The position numbers and the translations under genes are program-made. The notes beneath the pieces are model-generated. The model had not been told where the DNA came from, did no database searches, and saw nothing but the letters and a program-made list of their open reading frames with translations. From an uncultured bacterium (lineage in GTDB: Bacteria > Chloroflexota > Anaerolineae > JACIWP01), in NCBI GenBank assembly GCA_903872005.1, contig CAIQJD010000999.1:1-13189 (forward strand): a stretch of 13,189 nt of DNA, read 5' to 3'. Positions within the stretch are counted from its first letter, which is position 1, and the number at the start of each line of letters is the position of its first letter. This document shows, in pieces, positions 7,247-13,189 of the stretch.

Positions 7247-7882
7247 GTGAGCACATCGCTGACTGGCTACAACATCGCCCGGGAAGAGATCCGGGAACGC
7301 ATCATTTCACTCAGGCTGCCGCCTGGCTCGGTCATTGATGAAGCGAGCTTGATGGATGAACTCGGGTTGGGGCGCACCCCCATCCGCGAGGCGCTCAAAC
7401 TGCTGGAAGCCGAGAACCTGGTGGTGATTGTGCCGCGGCGCGGCATCTTCGTGGCCGAAATCGGCCTGAACCATCTGCAACAGATTCATGAGATGCGCCT
7501 GGCCCTGGAGCCTATGTCGGCGCGCCTGGCGGCGCAGCGCATCACGCCGGCGCGCCTCGCCCAATTGCAGCTTTGCTCCGCCGACATGGAAGGCGTGAGC
7601 GCCCGCGATATTCCCTCCATTTATCGGGTGGATCGGGCTTTTCACCGGATCCTGGCGCGCGCCTCGGGCAATGAGCTGTTGGTGCGCGACATTACGCAAC
7701 ACTCTAATCTGGCGCTGCGGCTCTGGAATCTGGTGCAGGAATGGCTCCAGCCCGGCGACCTGGGTCTCATCACCCACGTGCAGTTGATTGAAGCGGTGGC
7801 CGCGCACGACGAGGACCTGGCGGAAGCCGTCATGCGCGAGCATGTCGGGCGTTTCCATAGCCGCATCCGGGCGCTGTTGTAA
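7247..7882 (+). CDS. GntR-family transcriptional regulator, FCD type, copy 2
   Basis: This 211-residue regulator has the same architecture as the one at 4908-5534. The winged helix covers about residues 10-75 (LPPGSVIDEASLMDELGLGR, then TPIREALKLLEAENL and VPRRGIFVAE) and the FCD effector domain the rest. The FCD metal-ligand residues are visible: Asp/His in VDRAFH, His in ITHVQLIEA and His in REHVGRFH. Over the first 80 or so aligned residues it is identical to copy 1 at about two thirds of positions by eye, and the recognition helix is identical, so both may bind the same operator. The effector domains diverge strongly, suggesting different signals. The GTG start at 7247 follows GGAG at ten bases. 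It may be transcribed separately because of the GC-rich hairpins before it. Confidence 0.92.
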   Translation: MSTSLTGYNIAREEIRERIISLRLPPGSVIDEASLMDELGLGRTPIREALKLLEAENLVVIVPRRGIFVAEIGLNHLQQIHEMRLALEPMSARLAAQRITPARLAQLQLCSADMEGVSARDIPSIYRVDRAFHRILARASGNELLVRDITQHSNLALRLWNLVQEWLQPGDLGLITHVQLIEAVAAHDEDLAEAVMREHVGRFHSRIRALL

Positions 7883-7954
7883 GTTGCGCCGGCGTGGCCG
7901 GCCCTTCGGAGCAGCAGGACATTGTCAAGCAGGACCAGACGACGCCATTCAAGC

Positions 7955-9175
7955 ATGAATCCGCCCGGCGGGGATCTCCACGGCCTGAGCCGGCGCAGTC
8001 GGCCGCACGCCGCGCTGCGTTGTCTGACCGGCCCCTCGGCGCAGCGGCGCGTGCTGATCTTCACCGCCGATGCCGGCTCAGGCCATCGCAGCGCCGCCCA
8101 CGCGCTGGAAGCCGTCTTTCAGGAACAGTATGCCGGACGCTGCGTCACGCAGGTGGTCAACCCCATGCGCCTCCCCGGCGCGCCCTCCATCTTGCGCGTC
8201 GCCGAAGAGAACTACATTGACCAGATTACCCGCACCCCCGAATGGTATCACTTCCAATATGAAACCACAGACACGCGCTTTCTGGCGAGCCTGTTGAATG
8301 AGGGCGCGTCTGTGCTCTTGCAACGCGCCATCCGGCGTTGCCTGGAAAACTGGCCGCCGCACGTTATCATCGCCGTCTATCCGCTCTACACGCGCGCCGT
8401 GGTGGAAATTGGGCGCGAGCTATCGCATCGCTTCCCCATGATTACGGTGGTCACGGACCTGGTTTCGGTGCATACGGCCTGGTTCGAGCGTTCGGTGGAT
8501 CTGTGCCTGGTGCCGACGGACGCGGTGGGCGAGAAGGCGCTGCAAAATGGCATGACGCCGCAGCAGGTGAAGGTGACCGGCATCCCGGTGCATCCGCGCC
8601 TGGTGCGCCGGCCGGCGGATCGCGCCGCGCTGCGCGCCCAATTGGGCTGGGCGACGGATCGGCCGGCGGCGCTGATCCTGGGCGGGGGCGCCGGCATGGG
8701 GCCGATTGAAGAGATTGCCGAGGAGATCAATCGGCGCTGTCCGGCGGCGCAGGTGGCGGTGGTGGCCGGCAAGAACGAGCGGCTGCGCCAGCGCCTGGCC
8801 GACCGCGCCTGGTCCATCCCGACCCATGTCTATGGCTTCACGGACCAGATGCCGGCTCTCATGCACGCTGCGGATGTGCTGGTCACCAAGGCCGGCGGCC
8901 TGACGGTGAGCGAAGGGCTGGCGTGCGGGCTGCCGATGGTGATCCATCAGGTGACGCCGGGACAAGAAGAGGGCAATGCCGCTTACGTGGAGACGCGTGA
9001 CGCCGGCCTGCATCTGCCGGCGCCGGAGGAGATCGGCGAGCTGTTGGCGCGCTGGCTGCGGCCGGGGAGCGCCGAGCTGCAATACTATGCGGCCAATGCG
9101 CGCGCCGCCGGCCAGCCCCAGGCCGCGTACAATATCGCGGCGCGCGCCTGGAAACTGGCCGGCGGGGAAATCTGA
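7955..9175 (+). CDS. MGDG-synthase/UgtP-like glycolipid glycosyltransferase (GT28 type)
   Basis: This 406-residue, two-domain GT-B enzyme probably transfers a sugar from a UDP-sugar to diacylglycerol or another lipid at the inner face of the membrane. The N-terminal acceptor domain opens with RRVLIFTADAGSGHRSAAHA (GSGHRSAA at residues 41-48), the hallmark of the MGDG-synthase N-terminal family. The C-terminal donor domain shows LILGGGAGMGPIEEI (about 237-251), then GFTDQMPALMHAADVLVTKA and GGLTVSEGLACGLP (about 294-328), the MurG-like nucleotide-sugar site. The start is uncertain: the ATG at 7955 has no clear Shine-Dalgarno, whereas an in-frame TTG at 7922 (11 residues longer, Arg-rich) has GGAG ten bases upstream. 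Neither affects the conserved core. The gene ends one base before the stop of the convergent kinase gene. Confidence 0.88.
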   Translation: MNPPGGDLHGLSRRSRPHAALRCLTGPSAQRRVLIFTADAGSGHRSAAHALEAVFQEQYAGRCVTQVVNPMRLPGAPSILRVAEENYIDQITRTPEWYHFQYETTDTRFLASLLNEGASVLLQRAIRRCLENWPPHVIIAVYPLYTRAVVEIGRELSHRFPMITVVTDLVSVHTAWFERSVDLCLVPTDAVGEKALQNGMTPQQVKVTGIPVHPRLVRRPADRAALRAQLGWATDRPAALILGGGAGMGPIEEIAEEINRRCPAAQVAVVAGKNERLRQRLADRAWSIPTHVYGFTDQMPALMHAADVLVTKAGGLTVSEGLACGLPMVIHQVTPGQEEGNAAYVETRDAGLHLPAPEEIGELLARWLRPGSAELQYYAANARAAGQPQAAYNIAARAWKLAGGEI

Positions 9176-9176
9176 A

Positions 9177-9812
9177 TCAGGCCGGGATCAGCTCTTCTTG
9201 TTCGCTCAGGCGCTCCAGCACCTGCTCGGCGATGACGTCCATGTGTTCGCTGTAGCGGACGAAATCGAGGTCGTCGGCCGGCACAACCAGCACCGGACAG
9301 AGGCGGAACCAGCCAATCCATTCGTCATACAAGAAGTTCAACTGTTCCAGGTACTCGGCCGGCAGGGCGCGCTCGTATTCGCGGCCGCGCAGCCGGATGC
9401 GCTTTTGCAGCGTGGGCGTCGAGGCGCGCAGGTAGATGACCAGGTCGGGCGGGCGCAACATATCCACCAGGGTCTCGTACATATCCCGATAGGTGCGGTA
9501 GTCGCGTTGCGACAGGCGGCCCTGGCGGAAGAGGTTCTCGACGAAGACTTCGGCGTCTTCGTACATGGTGCGATCCTGGATGACGGACGAAGGATGCTCC
9601 AACAGGTGGACGTGGTGTTGCAGCCGGCGCGACAGGAAGAACATCTGCGAGTGGAAGCTCCAGCGCTCCATGTCCTTGTAGAAATCGCTGAGGTAGGGAT
9701 TGTCCGAGACGGCTTCATAGAACGGCTGCCAACCGAGGCGATAGCAGAGCAAATCGGTCAACGTTGACTTGCCGACGCCGATATTGCCGGCGATGGCGAC
9801 GAAGTATTTCAC
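9177..9812 (-). CDS. Deoxynucleoside kinase, Dck (dCK/dAK)-like
   Basis: This 211-residue cytoplasmic enzyme phosphorylates deoxynucleosides for nucleotide salvage. The P-loop GNIGVGKS is at residues 9-16, the acidic residue after strand 2 is E33, and FYKDMERWSFHSQMFFLSRR covers about 44-63. The DRS-type motif is QDRTMYED, with D80, R81 and T82. The Arg-rich lid is RGREYER, about residues 147-153. WIGWFRLCPVL near the C-terminus also matches the Bacillus Dck pattern as I recall it, so deoxycytidine/deoxyadenosine specificity is the best guess. It starts with GTG and has GGGAG six bases upstream (9819-9823). It lies 19 bases downstream of the second kinase on the same strand, in one operon, as dck and dgk do in Bacillus and the dAK/dGK pair does in Lactobacillus. 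Confidence 0.9.
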   Translation of the reverse strand: MKYFVAIAGNIGVGKSTLTDLLCYRLGWQPFYEAVSDNPYLSDFYKDMERWSFHSQMFFLSRRLQHHVHLLEHPSSVIQDRTMYEDAEVFVENLFRQGRLSQRDYRTYRDMYETLVDMLRPPDLVIYLRASTPTLQKRIRLRGREYERALPAEYLEQLNFLYDEWIGWFRLCPVLVVPADDLDFVRYSEHMDVIAEQVLERLSEQEELIPA

Positions 9813-9831
9813 ACGGCTCTCCCTTCGCGCA

Positions 9832-10782
9832 TTAAGATGCGCTGAGTTGATTCACGTCCACGCCGGCCGCAGCGGCCAGCTCCAGGAGGCGCTGCAAGCT
9901 GCGCGCCAGGCCGGCGCGCAGGGGGCCGGCTTGCGCCTGCATAGCGAGCTGGCGCGCCTCCACCACATTGCCCACCTGGCGTTCGTAACGCGCCTGTTCG
10001 CCCCAGGCCAGAGCCAATTGCGCGCCCAGTTGCCCCATCTCATCCATCAGTTTCAGGTAGTCCAGGAATGGCTCGCGGCGGGGGGCGTCCGAGAAGGCGC
10101 GGGACCCGGCCAGGAGGTCGGCCGGCGCCGGCGGAAGGGCCGGCGCATCGAGCAGGCCGGGCTGAAAGGCGCTCTGTTCCAGGGCGGCGCGTATCTGGCT
10201 GATCATGCTGTCCAGGTCTTCCGGCCGGCTGACGATATTGAGCTGGCGCGTATCAAGGGTCAGGACCGGGCGTTCGTGATACGCGGCGAAGAAGCTCTCA
10301 TACGCCTGGCGCAGGTCGTCAATGTACTGGCGTGACATATTGCGCTCATAAGAGCGGTCGCGGTTGGCGATGCGCTGCATCAACGTATCGGTGTCGGCGC
10401 GCAGGTAGACGATCAGGTCGGGGAGCGGGATATTGCGCGCCAGGATGGCATGGACCCGCTCGTACATCTGTAGCTCGTCGCCAACCAGGTTGAGATGGGC
10501 GAAGAGGCGATCCTTGGCGAAGGAGTAGTCGCTGACCAGGGCGCGACGCTGCACCGTCTGCGGGATGACCTCGTGTTGCTGCCGGTAGCGGCTGAGCAAG
10601 AAGAAGATCTGCGTCTGGAAGGCATAACGCGCCCGATCCTGGTAGAAATCGCCGAGGAATGGGTTGGCCTCGAAGACTTCCAGCAATAGCTCGGCGCGCA
10701 GACGTTCCTGGGCCAGGCGCGCCAGGGTCGTTTTGCCAACGCCGATGACTCCTTCGATAGCGATGTAGAATCGGTCGCGCAA
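9832..10782 (-). CDS. Deoxynucleoside kinase, Dgk-like, with an extra helical C-terminal domain
   Basis: This 316-residue enzyme is about 100 residues longer than typical bacterial deoxynucleoside kinases. Residues 1-205 are the kinase: P-loop GVIGVGKT (11-18), NPFLGDFYQD (about 40-49), and VSDYSFAKDRLFA (83-95), the Dgk-type version of the DR motif. The lid is NRDRSYERNM (about 140-149). Then comes a Pro/Ala-rich linker (about 208-222) and an Ala/Leu/Gln-rich, probably helical domain (about 236-316, with LMDEMGQLGAQLALAWGEQA) that I do not recognise. The start is TTG at 10782, because GGGGAGGAG lies just upstream and a promoter -10 covers the longer TTG at 10827. It leads an operon with the Dck-like gene. 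Deoxyguanosine preference is inferred from motifs only. Confidence 0.87.
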   Translation of the reverse strand: MRDRFYIAIEGVIGVGKTTLARLAQERLRAELLLEVFEANPFLGDFYQDRARYAFQTQIFFLLSRYRQQHEVIPQTVQRRALVSDYSFAKDRLFAHLNLVGDELQMYERVHAILARNIPLPDLIVYLRADTDTLMQRIANRDRSYERNMSRQYIDDLRQAYESFFAAYHERPVLTLDTRQLNIVSRPEDLDSMISQIRAALEQSAFQPGLLDAPALPPAPADLLAGSRAFSDAPRREPFLDYLKLMDEMGQLGAQLALAWGEQARYERQVGNVVEARQLAMQAQAGPLRAGLARSLQRLLELAAAAGVDVNQLSAS

Positions 10783-10788
10783 CGCTCG

Positions 10789-10797
10789 CTCCTCCCC
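10789..10797 (-). promoter_or_regulatory. Shine-Dalgarno that sets the TTG start of the Dgk-like kinase
   Basis: On the minus strand GGGGAGGAG precedes TTG (10782-10780) with six bases between AGGAG and the codon, the best-matched ribosome site in the window. It lies inside the reading frame of the longer alternative beginning at 10827 and so argues against that start. Confidence 0.75.
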
Positions 10798-10826
10798 GGC
10801 CGGGCCGGCCTCCGTCAAGCCGGGCA

Positions 10827-10855
10827 AGAATACCCCGACTTAGAGGAAAAGTCAA
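10827..10855 (-). promoter_or_regulatory. Sigma-70-like promoter of the kinase operon
   Basis: On the minus strand TTGACT (10855-10850) is separated by exactly 17 bases from TATTCT (10832-10827). That is five of six and four of six matches to the housekeeping consensus at ideal spacing. Transcription would start near 10820, giving a leader of about 37 bases before the TTG at 10782. Confidence 0.6.
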
Positions 10856-10864
10856 ACACGCCCC

Positions 10865-10894
10865 GGAAACCTTTCAGACCATCGAGCGTATAAT
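10865..10894 (+). promoter_or_regulatory. SigW-like ECF promoter of the sigma-factor gene, overlapping a consensus -10 box
   Basis: GGAAAC (10865-10870), exactly 16 bases, then CGTA (10887-10890). This matches the Bacillus SigW-type consensus TGAAAC-N16-CGTA at nine of ten specified positions. A perfect TATAAT (10889-10894) overlaps the CGTA, so a housekeeping polymerase might also use the site, although no -35 is visible at 17 bases. The start would be near 10898-10901, about 35 bases before the GTG of the sigma gene. This suggests autoregulation. Confidence 0.55.
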
Positions 10895-10935
10895 AGAGTG
10901 ATTGGGGCGCATGAGAAGACGCGAAGGGAAATCCC

Positions 10936-11532
10936 GTGACCACTCCTGTGGACGAAGAGGCAGTCTATATCCGGCGGGCGCAAGCCGGCGACCAGCGAGC
11001 GTTCGCCTGGTTGGTGGGGCGTTACCAGACGCCGGTCTATAACCTGTGCTATCGCATGTTGGGCACGCCGGATGAGGCCCAGGACGCGGCGCAGGAGACC
11101 TTCCTGCGCGCCTACTCGAAGCTGCGGACTTTTGAGGAGGGGCGCAAGTTCTCGTCGTGGCTCCTCTCCATCGGCTCGCACCACTGCATTGACTGTCTGC
11201 GCCGGCGGCGTTTCGCCTGGGTGGACATTGACGAGATGGCCGGCGTCCTGCCCGACCGCCGCGAAGAGCAGCCCGAAGAGGTTGCCTTGCGGAGCGAGTC
11301 GGAAGCGACCATCCAGCGCCTGTTGAAGACGCTGCCGCCGGACTATCGCACGGTGGTGATCCTGTACTATTGGAACCAGTTATCTTACGAAGAAATCGGC
11401 CAGATCTTGAATATCAGCGAGCCGGCGATCAAGTCTCGCTTGCACCGGGCGCGTCGGGCGCTGGCCGACAAGCTGGCTGCGTCGCAGCGCCCCGAGCGCC
11501 GGCTGGCGCCAGCGCCGGCGGCGCAGGTCTGA
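10936..11532 (+). CDS. ECF-subfamily RNA polymerase sigma factor (RpoE/SigW-like)
   Basis: This 198-residue alternative sigma factor directs RNA polymerase to envelope-stress-type promoters. Sigma region 2 covers about residues 13-80: AGDQRAFAWLVGRYQTPVYN, the polymerase-binding DEAQDAAQETFLRAYSKL, and FSSWLLSIGSHHCIDCLRRR for -10 recognition. A short acidic linker follows. Region 4 is about 127-178: LPPDYRTVVILYYWNQLSYE, then EEIGQILNISEPAIKSRLHR, the -35 helix-turn-helix. The missing regions 1 and 3 define the ECF group. The GTG start at 10936 follows AAGGGA (10924-10929); an ATG at 10911 is out of frame. The next gene encodes a ZAS-like membrane protein, the expected anti-sigma factor, 51 bases downstream. 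A SigW-like element upstream suggests that the factor drives its own operon. The C-terminal tail (RPERRLAPAPAAQV) is dispensable-looking. Confidence 0.93.
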   Translation: MTTPVDEEAVYIRRAQAGDQRAFAWLVGRYQTPVYNLCYRMLGTPDEAQDAAQETFLRAYSKLRTFEEGRKFSSWLLSIGSHHCIDCLRRRRFAWVDIDEMAGVLPDRREEQPEEVALRSESEATIQRLLKTLPPDYRTVVILYYWNQLSYEEIGQILNISEPAIKSRLHRARRALADKLAASQRPERRLAPAPAAQV

Positions 11533-11583
11533 ATGGCGCAGCGGCAATGAGACCGGATCAGCAGATGCAATGAGAGGGTAAGT

Positions 11584-12144
11584 ATGACCATTTGCCAGGA
11601 CATGGAAGAATTGATGTCGCTCAGCCTGGATGAATTGGCGACGGAAGCGCAGAGTCAGGCCCTTGCGGCCCATCTGGCAAGCTGCCGGCGTTGCGCGGCG
11701 ACGTGGGAGGCCATGCAGCAGGCTTCGGCCCTGTTGTGGAGCAGCCCGATGCTGGATGCGCCGGCCGGCTTTGTGGATAATGTCATGCTCGGCCTGGAGC
11801 GCCGGCAACAGACGCGACGGCGCTGGGCGCGCGGCCTGATCCTGGGCGGCGTGGCGCTGCTCAGCGTGCTGGCCCTGGCCGGCGCGGCGACGGCGCTCTG
11901 GCTGGGCGGCGCTTTGGCGCCGGTGATGGCCTTGCGGCTCAGCCTGAGCATCGTTTTCAATCAGGTCGTCGGATTGTTGCTGACGGTCGGCGCCGGCGCG
12001 CAGGTGCTATTGCGCCTGCTCGGCCCCGGCGCGGTGGTCCTGTTGGTCGGCGGAGCGAGCTTCGTGGCGGCCGGCTCTGTCAGCCTGTGGGCCTGGACAT
12101 GGACGCGTATGGATCGGCGCAGCGCGCTCGCGCTGGCCGCGTGA
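11584..12144 (+). CDS. Zinc-finger (ZAS-like) membrane anti-sigma factor
   Basis: This 186-residue protein probably binds and sequesters the ECF sigma factor encoded upstream. The N-terminal cytoplasmic part carries an HxxxCxxC motif (H30, C34, C37; HLASCRRC), the signature of zinc-binding anti-sigma domains, and a further Cys at position 4 that could complete the site. A basic stretch RRQQTRRRWARG (about 75-86) then marks the membrane border. About three to four hydrophobic segments fill residues 87-176, more than the single span of a classic RsiW-type factor. No large outer domain is visible, so the signal may be sensed within the membrane. GAGAGG (11572-11577) lies six bases before the ATG. 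The pairing with the sigma gene supports the role; direct evidence of binding is lacking. Confidence 0.82.
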   Translation: MTICQDMEELMSLSLDELATEAQSQALAAHLASCRRCAATWEAMQQASALLWSSPMLDAPAGFVDNVMLGLERRQQTRRRWARGLILGGVALLSVLALAGAATALWLGGALAPVMALRLSLSIVFNQVVGLLLTVGAGAQVLLRLLGPGAVVLLVGGASFVAAGSVSLWAWTWTRMDRRSALALAA

Positions 12145-12155
12145 CGCAGCGGGGC

Positions 12156-12179
12156 GTCTCAGGCGCGCAGCCCTGAGAC
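12156..12179 (+). repeat. Hairpin between the anti-sigma gene and the bactofilin-like gene
   Basis: A perfect 8-bp stem (GTCTCAGG / CCTGAGAC) with an 8-base loop ends one base before the GGGGGA ribosome site (12181-12186) of the next gene. No T-run follows. It could tune read-through or translation of the downstream gene relative to the sigma/anti-sigma pair. Confidence 0.45.
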
Positions 12180-12194
12180 AGGGGGATACTTGCA

Positions 12195-13189
12195 ATGAAC
12201 AGACGACGCACACTGGGGAGACTGGCCGGCGCACTGATCCTGGTCTGCCTCTTCCTGGCAGCCTTCGCCGGGCCAACTCTGGCGCAGGGCGAAAACGGCA
12301 AGTTCGTAGTCGGCGAAGACTATGTGTTGGAAGCGGAACAAACGTTGGATGGCGGCCTGGTGGCCTTTGGCGGCAACGTCACGATCAAGAAGGACGCGTT
12401 GGTGAAGGGCGACGTCTTCGTGAGCGGCGGCGATCTGACCATTGCCGGCGAGGTGCGCGGCGATGTCGCTGCCTGGGGCGGCAACGTGCGCCTGAATCGC
12501 ACGGCCGTCGTCACCGGCAACGTCTTGACCCTGGGCGGCGAAGTGCTGCGGGACGAAGGCTCGCAGGTGAGCGGGTCGGTCACCAGCAATTCCAGCACCA
12601 TCAAGACGCCCTCTTCGGCCGGCTTCTGGCGCACCATCTTCCCCGGCTCGTACAGCGGCATCAGCGGCCTGTGGCAGGCGGTGCGCTGGGTCTTTGAGAG
12701 CTTCTTCTCGGCGCTGGCGCTGGGGGCGCTGGCGGTCCTGGTGATCGTGGTCTTCGAGAAGCCGGCGCGGCAGGCGCAGGCCACGCTGGTGCAGGTTCCC
12801 TGGGCCAGCCTCGGCATGGGCGCGCTGACCTTCGTGGCCGCGCTGGCCGTGGCGTTGGTCCTGACCATTACCTTGTGCCTGATCCCGGCCGCGCTCCTGC
12901 TGCTCTTGGCGCTCGGCCTGGCGCTCCTGGCCGGCTGGGCCGTGGTCAGCCTGTGGCTGGGCGAGACGATCCTGCGGGCGCTCAAGGCGCAGACGATGGC
13001 GCCGGTCGTCGCCGTCGCCGTCGGAGCCATCGTCCTGGCGATCCTGTCGCGGGCGCCGTGTGTGGGCTGGTTGGTGACGGCCGTGGTCGGCTCGGCCGGT
13101 CTGGGCGCGGTGACGCTGACGCGCGCCGGCTCAATTGCTTACCCGCGCCCCTTCGCGTCGCCCGTGCCGCCGGTCGTGCCCGAGGCTCC
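12195..13189 (+). CDS. Secreted/membrane bactofilin-like polymer-forming protein, 3' end missing
   Basis: The frame is open from ATG 12195 to the window edge (331 residues visible). A signal peptide is clear: RRR at residues 3-5, hydrophobic core about 10-26, likely cleavage after A30 (PTLA-QG). Residues about 50-130 form regular short beta-type repeats rich in GG, GN and GD turns (VAFGGNVTIKKDALVKGDVF, then VSGGDLTIAGEVRGDVAAWG), as in bactofilin-type polymer-forming domains that build a right-handed beta helix. A Ser/Thr linker and several membrane segments follow (from about residue 172). The tail at the edge is Pro-rich. The ATG follows GGGGGA by eight bases. Such proteins are commonly found beside ECF sigma genes, so it is a plausible target or sensor partner. 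Its length and C-terminus are unknown. Confidence 0.8.
   Translation, partial: MNRRRTLGRLAGALILVCLFLAAFAGPTLAQGENGKFVVGEDYVLEAEQTLDGGLVAFGGNVTIKKDALVKGDVFVSGGDLTIAGEVRGDVAAWGGNVRLNRTAVVTGNVLTLGGEVLRDEGSQVSGSVTSNSSTIKTPSSAGFWRTIFPGSYSGISGLWQAVRWVFESFFSALALGALAVLVIVVFEKPARQAQATLVQVPWASLGMGALTFVAALAVALVLTITLCLIPAALLLLLALGLALLAGWAVVSLWLGETILRALKAQTMAPVVAVAVGAIVLAILSRAPCVGWLVTAVVGSAGLGAVTLTRAGSIAYPRPFASPVPPVVPEA

Noticed and set aside
10783..10827. A longer start (TTG at 10827) for the Dgk-like kinase
   Set aside because: The extra residues are low-complexity, the start codon falls within the -10 box of the predicted promoter, and a strong ribosome site serves the TTG at 10782.
11498..11519. GC-rich imperfect palindrome near the end of the sigma-factor gene
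   Set aside because: It lies inside coding sequence for an Ala/Pro/Arg-rich tail and is made of the common GCCGGC motif; no adequate loop or T-run.
1..13189. CRISPR arrays, transposons, integrases, toxin-antitoxin pairs or a defence system
   Set aside because: No direct-repeat arrays, terminal inverted repeats, transposase or nuclease motifs, or small coupled gene pairs were seen; all sizeable genes fit metabolic, transport, regulatory or envelope families.

Overview
The window is about 13.2 kb of densely packed bacterial chromosome. It is GC-rich (low sixties per cent by eye), with gaps mostly under 80 bases and none over about 155. I see no tRNA, rRNA, CRISPR array, insertion sequence or phage gene. 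The mix of families (Liv-type ABC transporter, tandem deoxynucleoside kinases, an MGDG-synthase-type glycosyltransferase, and an ECF sigma factor with a polymer-forming membrane protein), together with the base composition, fits a Chloroflexota bacterium of the Anaerolineae/Caldilineae type. No taxonomic marker gene is present, so this is an inference.

Region 1 (1-4845, + strand) is a branched-chain-amino-acid-type (Liv/HAAT) ABC transporter cluster: an ATPase cut by the window edge, a second ATPase (LivF-like), two permeases (LivH- and LivM-like), then an FAD-dependent DAO-family amine/amino-acid oxidoreductase. The periplasmic binding protein is not in the window and may lie to the left. 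Together these genes could import a small amino-acid-like compound and oxidise it.

Region 2 (4908-7882, + strand) holds a GntR/FCD regulator overlapping an EamA/DMT-family exporter by four bases, a CBS-pair/ACT-like protein, and a second GntR/FCD regulator clearly paralogous to the first. This looks like the regulatory and export arm of the metabolic cluster. A strong GC-rich dyad sits before the second regulator.

Region 3 (7955-9175, + strand) is a GT28/MGDG-synthase-like glycolipid glycosyltransferase. It converges, with a single base between the stop codons, on region 4 (9177-10782, - strand), a tandem pair of deoxynucleoside kinases. The downstream gene resembles Bacillus Dck (dCK/dAK type) and the upstream gene resembles Dgk, but the latter carries an extra helical C-terminal domain of about 100 residues.

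Region 5 (10936-13189, + strand) is an ECF sigma factor, a zinc-finger (ZAS-like) membrane anti-sigma factor, and a secreted/membrane bactofilin-like beta-repeat protein cut by the right edge. The 153-base divergent region between the kinases and the sigma gene contains a sigma-70-like promoter pointing at the kinases and, back to back with it, a GGAAAC-N16-CGTA element. The latter resembles the SigW-type ECF consensus and would make the sigma gene autoregulated. This divergent region and the genes it controls are the most interesting part of the window. I found no convincing new defence or mobile system.
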